Origin: Roseococcus sp. SDR | GTDB taxonomy: Bacteria; Pseudomonadota; Alphaproteobacteria; Acetobacterales; Acetobacteraceae | Assembly: GCF_019083995.1 (NCBI RefSeq) | Contig: NZ_JAHRCU010000018.1 | Span: forward strand, 36,820 to 100,819 | Direction: 5' to 3' | DNA: 64,000 bases | Part shown: piece by piece, positions 35,799-44,256 of the stretch | How positions within the stretch are numbered: the stretch's first letter is position 1 | Layout: the number at the start of each line of letters is the position of its first letter | Made by a program: the position numbers and the translations under genes | The notes under the pieces: model-generated | Databases searched by the model: none | The model's input: the letters and a program-made list of their open reading frames with translations, nothing else | What the model was told of the DNA's origin: nothing

Positions 35799-36782
35799 GT
35801 GACCACCCGCATCACCCGCCGCGCCGCCTTGGCCAGCGCCAGCCTCCTGCCCACCGGCCTCGCCCTGCCGGCCCTGGCCCAGCCGGCCTGGCCGTCGCGG
35901 CCCGTGCGCATCATCGTCCCCTTCGCCCCCGGCGGCTCGGTGGACACCATGGCGCGTGCCATCGCCGCCCGCATGGGCGAGCGCACCGGCCAGACGGTGA
36001 CGGTCGAGAACCGCGCCGGCGCCAATGGCACGGTGGGCGGCATCGCCGTCTCGCAATCCGCGCCCGATGGCTACACGCTGCTGGTTTCCGCCTCGGTGCA
36101 GACCATCGCGCGCCTCGTCATGCGCGCGCCCGGCTATGACCCGCTGACCGACCTCAAGCCCATCGCCCGCGTGGGCGAGGGGCCCTGCCTCATGGCGATC
36201 AACCCGTCCCGCCCGCAGACCACCATGGCGGAGATGGCCGCCGCCATCCGCGCCAATCCGCGCGACTGGTCGGCCGGCGTCTCGGCGCTCGGCTCGGCCG
36301 GGCACCTCGCCTCGATCGAGTTCGTCCGGCAGATCGGCGCCGACGTCACTTTCGTGCCCTATCGCGGTACCTCGCCCATCCTGGTGGACCTGATGGGTGG
36401 CCGCCTCGGCTTCAACACGGACCCGATGCTGGCCATGCTGCCGCCGGTGCGCGCCGGCAGCCTGCGCGGCATCGCGCTGACCGCGCCGCAGCGCAGCGCC
36501 GCCGCACCCGACATCCCGACCACGGCCGAAGCCGGCTTCCCCTCGGTGGACGCGCATTCCTGGTGGGCCATCTGGGGCCCGCCCCGCATGCCGGATGGCA
36601 TCATCGCCCGCATCAATGCCGAGGTGGGAGCGATCATGGGCGAGGAGGCGATCCGCTCCCGCCTCCAGGGCCTTGGCATCGTGCCCGCCTTCCAGACCGG
36701 CGCCGCGCTCGACGACTACATCGCGCGCGACTTCGACAAGGCGCAGACCCTGCTGCGCCTGGCGCGCGTCGAACCCGAGTAA
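35799..36782 (+). CDS. Tripartite tricarboxylate transporter (Bug) receptor
   Basis: 327 residues with a GTG start. Signal TRITRRAALASASLLPTG, cleaved after ALAQ; mature start WPSRPVRIIVPFAPGGSVD. VPYRGTSPILVDLMGG and the IPTTAEAGFPS stretch are diagnostic. It is the third orphan Bug receptor of the window and, like the other two, has no TctAB partners nearby. It lies 82 bases after cysE in the same direction. Confidence 0.88.
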   Translation: MTTRITRRAALASASLLPTGLALPALAQPAWPSRPVRIIVPFAPGGSVDTMARAIAARMGERTGQTVTVENRAGANGTVGGIAVSQSAPDGYTLLVSASVQTIARLVMRAPGYDPLTDLKPIARVGEGPCLMAINPSRPQTTMAEMAAAIRANPRDWSAGVSALGSAGHLASIEFVRQIGADVTFVPYRGTSPILVDLMGGRLGFNTDPMLAMLPPVRAGSLRGIALTAPQRSAAAPDIPTTAEAGFPSVDAHSWWAIWGPPRMPDGIIARINAEVGAIMGEEAIRSRLQGLGIVPAFQTGAALDDYIARDFDKAQTLLRLARVEPE

Positions 36783-36919
36783 GGCGCGGCGCGCCCCGCT
36801 TCGGCCCCTTGTCGAAACGATCCGCGGCCCTCAAGCTTCCCGAAAGGCAAGGTTGAGGCGCGGGGGCGCGTCGGGCGATGCGCCCGGCCACCCTCCGCCG
36901 GCGAAAGGATGGCGGGGCC

Positions 36920-38419
36920 ATGCGACTGCGGATCGGACGGGCGGCGCTGGCTGCCGCCGCCTGGTTCATGCTGCTCACCCTGCCGGCGCTGGCGCAGCAA
37001 TATGTCCATGTCTGCTTCATCGAGGGCGGCAAGCGCGAACCGGCGCATTTCGAGCCCAACGGCAATGTCTATGTCGGCCGCCACGCGACGACGGAGGGCG
37101 AGGCCTTCCGCGAGGCGATCGAGGCCTGCGAGCGGGGCGAGGGCAGCCGCAATGCCTGCCAGGGTTCGATGACGCCGGGCGCCATCTGCCGCGTGATGGA
37201 CCCGCAGCGCGCCGCCGCCTACCAGCCCTTGTTCCGCCGCCCGATGAACGTGACGCCCGGCGACTACCAGTGCGAGGCCCGCGGCACCGCGCCGCTCGGC
37301 GTGCTGATGGGCTGGAACGGGCAGTTCCACTCCACCACCAATCCCGATTACCAGGCCGCGCGCCGCGCCATGGAGGCGCTCTGCACCTCCTCCACCTGCG
37401 ATCCCATGCGTTGCTTCCGCCGCTCCGGCACGCCCGTGCAGCAGACCCAGACGCAGCCCCAGCCGGCGGCGGGCGGTGGTGGCACCGCGGCACAGAGCTT
37501 CCAGCCGGGCAATGTCCAGTATTACTGGCGCCAGATCGGCGGCAATTGGCGCGGCCCGGCGGCGCAGAACAACGTCCAGGCCTGCAACTACGCGAGCGCC
37601 CAGGCCTGCGATGCCGGCAACATCCGCGCCTATGCGCCCGGCGCCACGCAGATGCTGCATCTGAACGGCTGCAATGCCCCGCCCATCCAGATCCAATGTG
37701 TGGTCGAGGCGCGCAATGCCGGCCAAGGCCCTCCACCGGCCAATGCCAATGACCAGGCGCAGCGTGAACGATTCTGCCGCGACTATGCGGAGCACGGCGT
37801 GAACGCCGCATCCCGCGCCACGCAGGCGCGCTGCGCGCCGAACAACTGGTTCAACGGGACGCGGACCGGTCACTATGACTGGTGCATCCGCACGCCCGAG
37901 CAGACGGTGGCCGCCCATCGCCAATCCCGCCAGCAGGCGCTGGACAACTGCCTCGCCAATCCCGGCGCGAACAGCACCGGTGGCCGCCCGACCGGCCGCT
38001 ATCCACCGGGCGAGCGCCTCATCCGCAATGTCGGCGGCTGGGATCTGCGCGAGCATGTCCGCGCCGATGGCAGCTTCGAGCGCTGCACGATCACCTATGA
38101 GCGCCACGCGCCGACCAACGTCCCGCGCATCTCGCTTCTCGACAACAATCTCTACATCCTCTCGCTCACGGCGCATGAAAGCCTGGCCGCGGGCTCGCGC
38201 ATCCCGACGCGCTACTCCATCAACGGCCGTTCCTTCGACGGCGTGCTGGCGGTCCATCCGAACCGCCGCTCTTCGATGGACATCACGGCGGTGATCGCGA
38301 ATTTCGCCGTGGCCTCCGATGCGCGCATCCCGGTGCGGGACCGCACCTATGCCTGGTTCATGTCGGGCATGCCCCAGGCGATGACGGCGCTGCGCGAATG
38401 CCGCGCCCGCTTCCGGTGA
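36920..38419 (+). CDS. Large cysteine-rich exported protein, unknown function
   Basis: 499 residues from ATG 36920, with a Sec signal ending ALAQQ. The mature protein has three parts: residues 24-170 with many Cys (VCFIEGG, NACQGSM, GAICRVM), a Gln/Pro/Gly linker near 180, a middle Cys-containing part (QACNYASAQACD), and a C-terminal beta-rich domain from NVGGWDLREH to the end. The many Cys suggest disulfide-stabilised periplasmic or secreted folding. No catalytic motif was recognised and no family is assigned. It is flanked by a Bug gene and the four-binding-protein operon. Confidence 0.65.
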   Translation: MRLRIGRAALAAAAWFMLLTLPALAQQYVHVCFIEGGKREPAHFEPNGNVYVGRHATTEGEAFREAIEACERGEGSRNACQGSMTPGAICRVMDPQRAAAYQPLFRRPMNVTPGDYQCEARGTAPLGVLMGWNGQFHSTTNPDYQAARRAMEALCTSSTCDPMRCFRRSGTPVQQTQTQPQPAAGGGGTAAQSFQPGNVQYYWRQIGGNWRGPAAQNNVQACNYASAQACDAGNIRAYAPGATQMLHLNGCNAPPIQIQCVVEARNAGQGPPPANANDQAQRERFCRDYAEHGVNAASRATQARCAPNNWFNGTRTGHYDWCIRTPEQTVAAHRQSRQQALDNCLANPGANSTGGRPTGRYPPGERLIRNVGGWDLREHVRADGSFERCTITYERHAPTNVPRISLLDNNLYILSLTAHESLAAGSRIPTRYSINGRSFDGVLAVHPNRRSSMDITAVIANFAVASDARIPVRDRTYAWFMSGMPQAMTALRECRARFR

Positions 38420-38428
38420 GCCGCGCGG

Positions 38429-39241
38429 TCAGCGGAAGCGCAGCCCCTCCGGCAAGGGCGAGGCGAAATAGCGGGCGTGGATATCGGCCAGCGTGCCGTC
38501 CAGCCCGCGCAGGAAGAGGAAGATGTTGAGGAAGCGCTGCAGGTCCGGCTGGCCCAGCTGTGTCGCGAGGCCGTAGGTCCAGGAATGCGCGGGCAGCTGC
38601 GGCAGGATGTCGATGTCCGGCCGGGCGAGGCGCAGGTCGCGCAGCTGCCAGTCATAGGTCACCGCCACATCGGCCTCGCCCAGCAGCAGGGCCTCCACCG
38701 TCTGCGCGGTGCCCGGCGTGAAGAGGGCGATGCTGCCCGGCGGCAGCATTGCATGCGCCATTTCGGCCGCCATGGTTCCGGCCGCCATCGCGATCCGCAG
38801 CCCGGCGAGGTCGCCGAGCGAACGCAGGTGCAAGCCCGGCGGCGCGGCGAAGACGGTGTTCACCCGGCCATGCGGCACGCTGAAGGCCACGCGCCCGGTA
38901 TGGGGTTGGATCATCGGCAGGGCGGCGGCCAGCACGTCGCAGCGGTCCTGGAGCAGCGCCTCCACGCGCTCGCGCGCCGTCACCCGCACGAGGCGCAGGC
39001 CCACGCCCATGTCTCGTGCCAGCAGCCGCGCGATCGCGACCTCGGAGCCATCGGGTCGGCCATCGGCATCGAAGCCGCCCCAGGGCGGCGCCTCCAGCCA
39101 GACGCCGACGCGCACAACGCCCGCCTCCCGCACGCGCCGCAGGATGTCTCCCGGCGCGGTGGCCCGCGCGCCCGCGGTGGGCAGGGTCACCCCCGCGAGG
39201 GCCAGCACCTGCCGCCGCCCGAGGGCCGGATGCGTCGTCAC
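38429..39241 (-). CDS. Periplasmic substrate-binding protein, SBP_bac_3-like
   Basis: 270 residues with a GTG start overlapping the preceding stop. Signal LGRRQVLALAGVTLPTAG with an Arg-Arg pair. VVRVGVWLEAPPWGGFDADG, DVLAAALPM, GLRIAMAAGT and ADVAVTYDWQL follow the family order. It should bind a small polar solute, amino-acid-like. It is the last of four tandem binding-protein genes and no permease or ATPase gene follows. Confidence 0.82.
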   Translation of the reverse strand: MTTHPALGRRQVLALAGVTLPTAGARATAPGDILRRVREAGVVRVGVWLEAPPWGGFDADGRPDGSEVAIARLLARDMGVGLRLVRVTARERVEALLQDRCDVLAAALPMIQPHTGRVAFSVPHGRVNTVFAAPPGLHLRSLGDLAGLRIAMAAGTMAAEMAHAMLPPGSIALFTPGTAQTVEALLLGEADVAVTYDWQLRDLRLARPDIDILPQLPAHSWTYGLATQLGQPDLQRFLNIFLFLRGLDGTLADIHARYFASPLPEGLRFR

Positions 39242-40029
39242 AAGGTCCTCCTGCCGCCCGGGTCCTGCTCGAAGAAGGCGCGGTGCAGGGCGGGCAGCTG
39301 GCCCTCCTGCCGCAGCAGATGGAGCAGCACGTTCACCGCCCGCAGCAGGTCGTGCTCGCCCATCCGCAGCATGGCGCAATGCCAGAACTCGCCCAGGGTG
39401 AAGCGCATGGTCGCGCGGGGCACCACGCGCTGGATCTCTCTTGCGTGATAATTCGGGACGATCACCGCCTCCTCCCCGCCGCGCGTCAGCGCCACGGCCG
39501 CCTGTTCCCAACTGCGATAGGTCACGGTGCGCGCCTCCTCCACGCCCGCCTCGCGCAGCGCCTCGGCGAAGGAACGCCCATCGAGGATGCCGACGCGCCA
39601 GGTGGCGAGCTCCCCCATGCCGCTCACCGGCCGGTCGTGCGGCGTGAGCACGACGAGGTGAAAGCGCATGATCGGGTCGCTCAGCAGCGCCGTCATGGCG
39701 AGCCAGGTGCTGGCGATGGCCCCGCCCAGCCCCAGGTCGAAGGCGCGCTGCTGCGAGAGGCCCAGCATGTCGCCGCGCGGCACCGTCACGAATTCCGCCC
39801 GCACGCCGAGCCCCCGCGCGATGCGGTGGCCGATTTCGGGCAGGTAGCCGCGCAGGCTGCCATCCGTGCTGCGCGTGGCGGCGGCCGTCCCCTCCACCTG
39901 TACGCCGAGGCGGATCACCCCCGCATCCAGCACGCGCCGGAGCGAGCCATCGGGCGCAGCCTCTGCCGTGCCGGCCAGCAGCGGCAGGCCGGCCAGCAGG
40001 CTGCGACGGGCGAGCAGAGCGCGCGGCAC
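39238..40029 (-). CDS. Periplasmic substrate-binding protein, SBP_bac_3-like
   Basis: 263 residues. Signal MPRALLARRSLLAGLPLLAG. VIRLGVQVEGTAAATRSTDG and a later YRSWEQAAVALTRGGEE follow the type II binding fold, though the ligand-contact patterns are less conserved than in known amino-acid binders. It shares 4 bases with the next gene and has a 3-base gap to the previous one. It is a paralogue of its neighbours; ligand unknown. Confidence 0.78.
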   Translation of the reverse strand: MPRALLARRSLLAGLPLLAGTAEAAPDGSLRRVLDAGVIRLGVQVEGTAAATRSTDGSLRGYLPEIGHRIARGLGVRAEFVTVPRGDMLGLSQQRAFDLGLGGAIASTWLAMTALLSDPIMRFHLVVLTPHDRPVSGMGELATWRVGILDGRSFAEALREAGVEEARTVTYRSWEQAAVALTRGGEEAVIVPNYHAREIQRVVPRATMRFTLGEFWHCAMLRMGEHDLLRAVNVLLHLLRQEGQLPALHRAFFEQDPGGRRTL

Positions 40030-40032
40030 GGC

Positions 40033-41361
40033 TCAGCCCCTTGAGCGCTTGAGGCCCGACCAGGCCTCGGCCGCCAGGGTGAGGCCGGCCCCAGGCGCTA
40101 GCGTGCCCTGGCAGATCGCCTGCCACAGCCGGTCGGTCAACGCCTGCCAATTGCCGAACCAGGGCGAGATCACGTCCTTGGTGCGCACCGCATCCATTTG
40201 CTGGCGCAGCACCATGTTCCCGCCCAGGCTCCATTGCGTGACGTAGTCGATCACCTGCGGGTCCTGGTAGAGCGGCGTCGCGCAGAAGGGCACGCCGACG
40301 CCGAAGAGCAGGCGCTTGGCCATGGCGTATTCGCCCGTATGGTCCCGCCCGCCGAAGGCCTCCATGAAGGCGACGGCATTGCGCAGCCGCCGGAGATTGC
40401 CCGCCGCGGCCGAGGTGAGCGCATACATCCGCACCCAGCCGCAGGTCTCATGCCGCGTCGCATCGGGGCCGTTGGGCATCAGCGCCACATGGAAGTTCCC
40501 GGCCGCGGCATAGCGCGCCGGGTTGTTGAGGAAGCGCATCCGGTAGGTGGGCAGGATGGCGAAGGCGTGCTGGCCCTGGCCGAAGGCCTCCAGCACGTCA
40601 TCCTCGCTGGCGCTGACCGCCTCGGGCGAGATGATGCGCTCATGCAGGATCGCATGCGCGAGGAACTCGAGCGCGGCGCGGGTCTGCGGTCGTTCGGCCA
40701 TCACCGGCTCGCCGCCCGCCACGAAATCCCCGCCGAAGCTGAAGACGAGGGTGGAGATGATCTCGATCAGCCAGGGATCGGCCGCGAGCGGCACGCCGAG
40801 CGGGGCCGCCGCCAGGCCCCGCCGGCGGATCACCTGCGCCTGGTTCACCACCTCGGTCCAGCTGCGGGGCGGGTCGCTGAAGCCCGCGAGCCTCAGCAGG
40901 CGCGCATTGTAAAGGAAGGCCATGTTGTCCCCGTAATAGGCGAGGCCGTATTGCTCGCCCCGGTGGCTCATCCCCTCCACGCAGGAGGCGCGGGTCTCGG
41001 GCGTGAAGCGCATCAGCGCCGCCACATCCGCAATCGGCCGCACCCAGCCGGCCTCGGCGAATTCCGGCAGCCACGCGTCGGAGAGCCAGATCACATCCGC
41101 CGGCCCGTCGGCCAGCATGCGCGAGAGCAGGGCGGTGCGGTAGGCGCTCCAGGGGAAATGCTGCTGCGCGACGCGCAGGCCGCTGGCCGACATGAAGCTC
41201 GTGATCTGCGCGCGCAGCGTGGCCTGCACGGCCTCGCCGCTGGTCCAGCTGATGAAGTTCACGGTCTGCGGCCCATCCGTCTGCGCCAGGGCCAGGGCGG
41301 GCGCCGCGAGCGTGGCTCCGGCGAGAAGCAGGCCGCGGCGCGGGAGGAGGGGGGGCGGCAT
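40033..41361 (-). CDS. Extracellular solute-binding protein, family 1 (sugar type)
   Basis: 442 residues, larger than its neighbours and of the SBP_bac_1 class. Signal MPPPLLPRRGLLLAGATL. VNFISWTSGEA, ADVIWLSDAWLPEFAEAGW and YGLAYYGDNMAFLYNA are typical of carbohydrate-type binding proteins. Odd in that it sits inside an operon of amino-acid-type binding proteins and has no MalFG-like permease genes. Confidence 0.85.
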   Translation of the reverse strand: MPPPLLPRRGLLLAGATLAAPALALAQTDGPQTVNFISWTSGEAVQATLRAQITSFMSASGLRVAQQHFPWSAYRTALLSRMLADGPADVIWLSDAWLPEFAEAGWVRPIADVAALMRFTPETRASCVEGMSHRGEQYGLAYYGDNMAFLYNARLLRLAGFSDPPRSWTEVVNQAQVIRRRGLAAAPLGVPLAADPWLIEIISTLVFSFGGDFVAGGEPVMAERPQTRAALEFLAHAILHERIISPEAVSASEDDVLEAFGQGQHAFAILPTYRMRFLNNPARYAAAGNFHVALMPNGPDATRHETCGWVRMYALTSAAAGNLRRLRNAVAFMEAFGGRDHTGEYAMAKRLLFGVGVPFCATPLYQDPQVIDYVTQWSLGGNMVLRQQMDAVRTKDVISPWFGNWQALTDRLWQAICQGTLAPGAGLTLAAEAWSGLKRSRG

Positions 41362-41366
41362 CGGCG

Positions 41367-42179
41367 TCAGTCCGGATAGGGCGGGTTGAAGGGCAGGCCG
41401 GTCTCGCGGCGGAACAGGGCGGCCAGGCGGCCATCCATCAGGAGCTGATCGATGGCGAGGTTCACCGCCCGCCGCAGGTCATGCGCGCCATAGGCGACCG
41501 CGCCGGCGAAGGTCGCTGTGGCCAGCGACTGCTGCACGCGCAGGCCGAGCTCCGGCAACTGGCGCAGCGCCGAATCGGCGCTCACGCTGGTCAGGATGGC
41601 GCCGTCGAGCTGGCCTTCCAGCAGATGCTGCAGCAGCAGCCACGGGGTCGGCACCGGCATCACGCTGGCGAGGGTGCCGCGGTCGGCCAGGGACGTGGCG
41701 AGGACGGTCAGCGCGCCGAGGCGCATGCCCTGCAGCCTTTGGCGCCCGCGCTCCGGCCGCTCGCCCCCGCGCACCAGCACCACGAGGTCGAGGTGGAGAT
41801 GCGGCGCGCAGAACATGATCTGCCGCAGCAGCCCGCGCGTGATCGGCGGCGCGAGCGCAAGGTCCACGTGGCCCTCGATCAGTCGCTTCGCGCCCTGGCC
41901 CGATTCGCGCGCCGGAAGCAGCTCCGCCCGCACGCCGAGCTGCTGCGCGATGAGCCGGGCGAGCGCATCGTGGAAGCTGTCGCGCAGCCCCGGTGGGTCG
42001 GGCTCGGGCTGCCGGACGAAGCTGGCGGTCCAGAAGGCGATGTTCACCCGCAGCACGCCGCGCCGGACGACGCCCGAGAGCGAATCATCCACCCCCTGGG
42101 CCTGGGCGATGACGGGCAGGAGGAAGGGGGCGGCCAGAAATCCGCGGCGGGTGGGTGGCGTCTTGGCTCCCCTGCTCAT
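41367..42179 (-). CDS. Periplasmic substrate-binding protein, SBP_bac_3-like
   Basis: 270 residues from ATG 42179. Signal with PTRRGFLAAPFLLPVIAQ. VLRVNIAFWTASFV, a GQGAKRLIEGHVDLALAPPI stretch and LDGAILTSVSAD follow the binding fold. First of four tandem binding-protein genes with gaps of 5 and 3 bases and one 4-base overlap. It lies 164 bases after dctM in the same direction, so transcription from the TRAP operon may continue into it. Confidence 0.8.
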   Translation of the reverse strand: MSRGAKTPPTRRGFLAAPFLLPVIAQAQGVDDSLSGVVRRGVLRVNIAFWTASFVRQPEPDPPGLRDSFHDALARLIAQQLGVRAELLPARESGQGAKRLIEGHVDLALAPPITRGLLRQIMFCAPHLHLDLVVLVRGGERPERGRQRLQGMRLGALTVLATSLADRGTLASVMPVPTPWLLLQHLLEGQLDGAILTSVSADSALRQLPELGLRVQQSLATATFAGAVAYGAHDLRRAVNLAIDQLLMDGRLAALFRRETGLPFNPPYPD

Positions 42180-42343
42180 CGCTGTCCTGCCCTGGCCCCT
42201 CTTCACGATCGGGTTCTCTTGCCCTGGCCCGGGCCGCGTGGTCCGGACCGGATGCCTTGCTGCCGGCATGCTGGAAGGTTGGCGCGCCGCACGCCTTGAT
42301 GCAACGCAAGCGTGAAGCGGCCGGGCCGGCCGGGGGGCGGTGC

Positions 42344-43609
42344 TCAGCGCACCAGGTAGAGCGTCAGCGCCGGGAAGATGCTGAGCAGCACCAGCACCAC
42401 GGCCGTCGTGACGCAGTAGGGGATGGTCCAGAGGAAGATCTGCCCCGGCTTCATCTTCGTCACGGCGGCCGCGATGAAGAGCGCGATGCCGACCGGCGGC
42501 GAGACGAGGCCGAGCACCAGATTGATGCTGACGACCACGCCGAAATGCACGGGGTCGATGCCGTAGATGTCGGTCGCGATGGGCAGCAGGATGGGCACCA
42601 CCATGATGAGGCCCGGGATGCCGTCGATCACGGTCCCGATCACGAGCAGGATGACGTTCACCAGCAGCATGAAGGAGACGGGGCCGGTCGCGATGGTCTG
42701 GATCCAGGCCGCGATGTCCTGCGGCACCTTGCCGAAGGTCAGCACCCAGCCGAACACGGCCGCCGTCGCCACCATGAAGAGCACGACGGCGGCATTCCGC
42801 CCGGCGGCCAGCAGCATGCCGGGCAGGTCCCGGTCGTGGAATTCGCGCGTCACGAAGCGGCCGATCAGATAGGCCGCGACGCAGGCCACGGCTGCGCTCT
42901 CGGTGGCGGTCGCCACGCCAGTGGTGATGCTGCCGATGATGACGAGCGGGATGGCGAGCGTGAGCGCGCCGTCGCGCAGCAGGCGGAAGCGGTCCCGCCA
43001 GCCGAGCGGCTGCGGCGTGGGGAAGGGGCGCAGCAGGCCGACGACGAAGATCACCAGGAAGAAGCCCAGCGTCATCATCAGCCCGGGGATGATGCCGGCC
43101 AGGAACATGTCGCCCGTCGCCACGCGCGCCAGCACCGCATAGACCACGAACATCATGGAAGGCGGGATGATCGGCGCCAGCAGCCCGGCCGACGCCGTGG
43201 TGGCGACCGAGAAGCGCCGGTCATAGCCCTCGCGGTCCATCTCGGGGACGATGACGCGGCTCATGATCGCGATCTGCGCCGCGGCCGAGCCCAGGATGCT
43301 CGCCATCAGCGCATTGGCGATGATGTTGATGTAGGCGAGGCCGCCGCGCACCGTGCCCACGAAGGCGCGGGCGAGACCGATGAGGCGCGTCGTGATGCCC
43401 GCCCCGTTCATGATCTCGCCCAGGATGAGAAAGAGCGGGATGGCAAGCAGCCCGTAATTCTCGACGCCCCCGAACATCTGGATCGGGTAGGAGCCGAGCA
43501 GCACCTGGTTGTTGCTCGCGAAGATGTAGGCCGCGGCCGAAAGCCCCAGCACGATGCCGATGGGCGCACCCACGAAGAGCAGGAACGCGAAGGCGAGGCC
43601 GGTGATCAA
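42344..43609 (-). CDS. dctM: TRAP transporter large permease DctM
   Basis: 421 residues with about twelve hydrophobic spans; ANALMASILGSAAAQ and IIPPSMMFVVYA are DctM landmarks. It forms the sodium- or proton-driven channel with DctQ. The start is TTG at 43609, the only in-frame choice giving family length. An AGGAGG site at 43617-43622 lies 7 bases before it, and it overlaps the dctQ stop by 4 bases. Confidence 0.9.
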   Translation of the reverse strand: MITGLAFAFLLFVGAPIGIVLGLSAAAYIFASNNQVLLGSYPIQMFGGVENYGLLAIPLFLILGEIMNGAGITTRLIGLARAFVGTVRGGLAYINIIANALMASILGSAAAQIAIMSRVIVPEMDREGYDRRFSVATTASAGLLAPIIPPSMMFVVYAVLARVATGDMFLAGIIPGLMMTLGFFLVIFVVGLLRPFPTPQPLGWRDRFRLLRDGALTLAIPLVIIGSITTGVATATESAAVACVAAYLIGRFVTREFHDRDLPGMLLAAGRNAAVVLFMVATAAVFGWVLTFGKVPQDIAAWIQTIATGPVSFMLLVNVILLVIGTVIDGIPGLIMVVPILLPIATDIYGIDPVHFGVVVSINLVLGLVSPPVGIALFIAAAVTKMKPGQIFLWTIPYCVTTAVVLVLLSIFPALTLYLVR

Positions 43610-44169
43610 ACCTCCGCCTCCTGCCGTTCCGCGAAGGCCTCGCCTGAGCGCAGCGCGGCCAGGTCCTCCAGCAGGTTCGCCGTGGCATGGATGGTGCTGG
43701 TGAGTGCGAACCAGGGCATGACCAGGAAGAAGGGCCATTTGGGCAGGTTCACCGTGGTCGGCCGGTCCATGTAGATCCCGTTGTAGTTCACCTCGAAGAA
43801 GGCCTGCAGGTTCCAGTTCTGCGCCACCAGCGTGGGCAGGTCGAACCACCACCAGCACAGCACGACCATCAGCGCGCCGAAACCCAGCACCAGCGCATCC
43901 ACCAGCACGCGCGCGCCATGGCGCAGCCGGTCGGGCAGGGGGTCGGTCAGCAGGGTGACGGCGAAGTCCATGCGCTGGTGCACCAGCAGCGAGGCGCCGA
44001 TGAAGCAGCCCCAGACCATGGCGAAGACCGCCGCCTCATCCACCCAGAACAGCGAGTAGTTGATGCTGCGCGTGACGACGTTGAGCAGCACCAGGCCCAG
44101 CACCAGCGCCATGCAGACGATGACCGCGCCCTTCTCGATGGCGGCGGTTGCGCGGCTGAGCCTGCGCAT
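43606..44169 (-). CDS. dctQ: TRAP transporter small permease DctQ
   Basis: 187 residues with four hydrophobic spans. MRRLSRATAAIEKGA leads into the first span; a Trp-rich loop follows (FWVDEAAVFAMVWG), then LVHQRMDFAVTLL, the typical DctQ pattern. A 40-residue hydrophilic insertion with YNGIYMDRP lies before the last span. It supports DctM. Upstream lies a palindromic repeat separating it from dctP. Confidence 0.88.
   Translation of the reverse strand: MRRLSRATAAIEKGAVIVCMALVLGLVLLNVVTRSINYSLFWVDEAAVFAMVWGCFIGASLLVHQRMDFAVTLLTDPLPDRLRHGARVLVDALVLGFGALMVVLCWWWFDLPTLVAQNWNLQAFFEVNYNGIYMDRPTTVNLPKWPFFLVMPWFALTSTIHATANLLEDLAALRSGEAFAERQEAEV
43617..43622 (-). promoter_or_regulatory. Ribosome site fixing the TTG start of dctM
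   Basis: AGGAGG on the minus strand, 7 bases before the TTG codon at 43609-43607; a second GGAGGT touches the codon. It supports a UUG start inside the end of dctQ. Confidence 0.7.
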
Positions 44170-44180
44170 CAGACTTGCCC

Positions 44181-44240
44181 GGAGATGCAAGAACCTGAGG
44201 TTCTTGCTGGGGGAGTGCGAGGGGGCAAAGCCCCCTCGCA
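44181..44240. repeat. Two-hairpin extragenic repeat between dctP and dctQ
   Basis: Hairpin 1: GCAAGAACC (44187-44195), TGA loop, GGTTCTTGC (44199-44207). Hairpin 2: TGCGAGGGGGC (44216-44226), AAA loop, GCCCCCTCGCA (44230-44240). Both stems are perfect. The same pair occurs inverted at 63899-63950, and its first 16 bases recur exactly at 63985-64000. It is a dispersed extragenic palindrome family. Within the operon it could reduce transcription of dctQM or stabilise the dctP message. Confidence 0.88.
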
Positions 44241-44256
44241 ACCGATCGAGGCCACC

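Noticed and set aside
42155..43774. 539-residue plus-strand ORF opposite dctM
   Set aside because: His/Asp/Arg-rich composition without domains, overlapping a clear transporter gene; a high-GC shadow frame.
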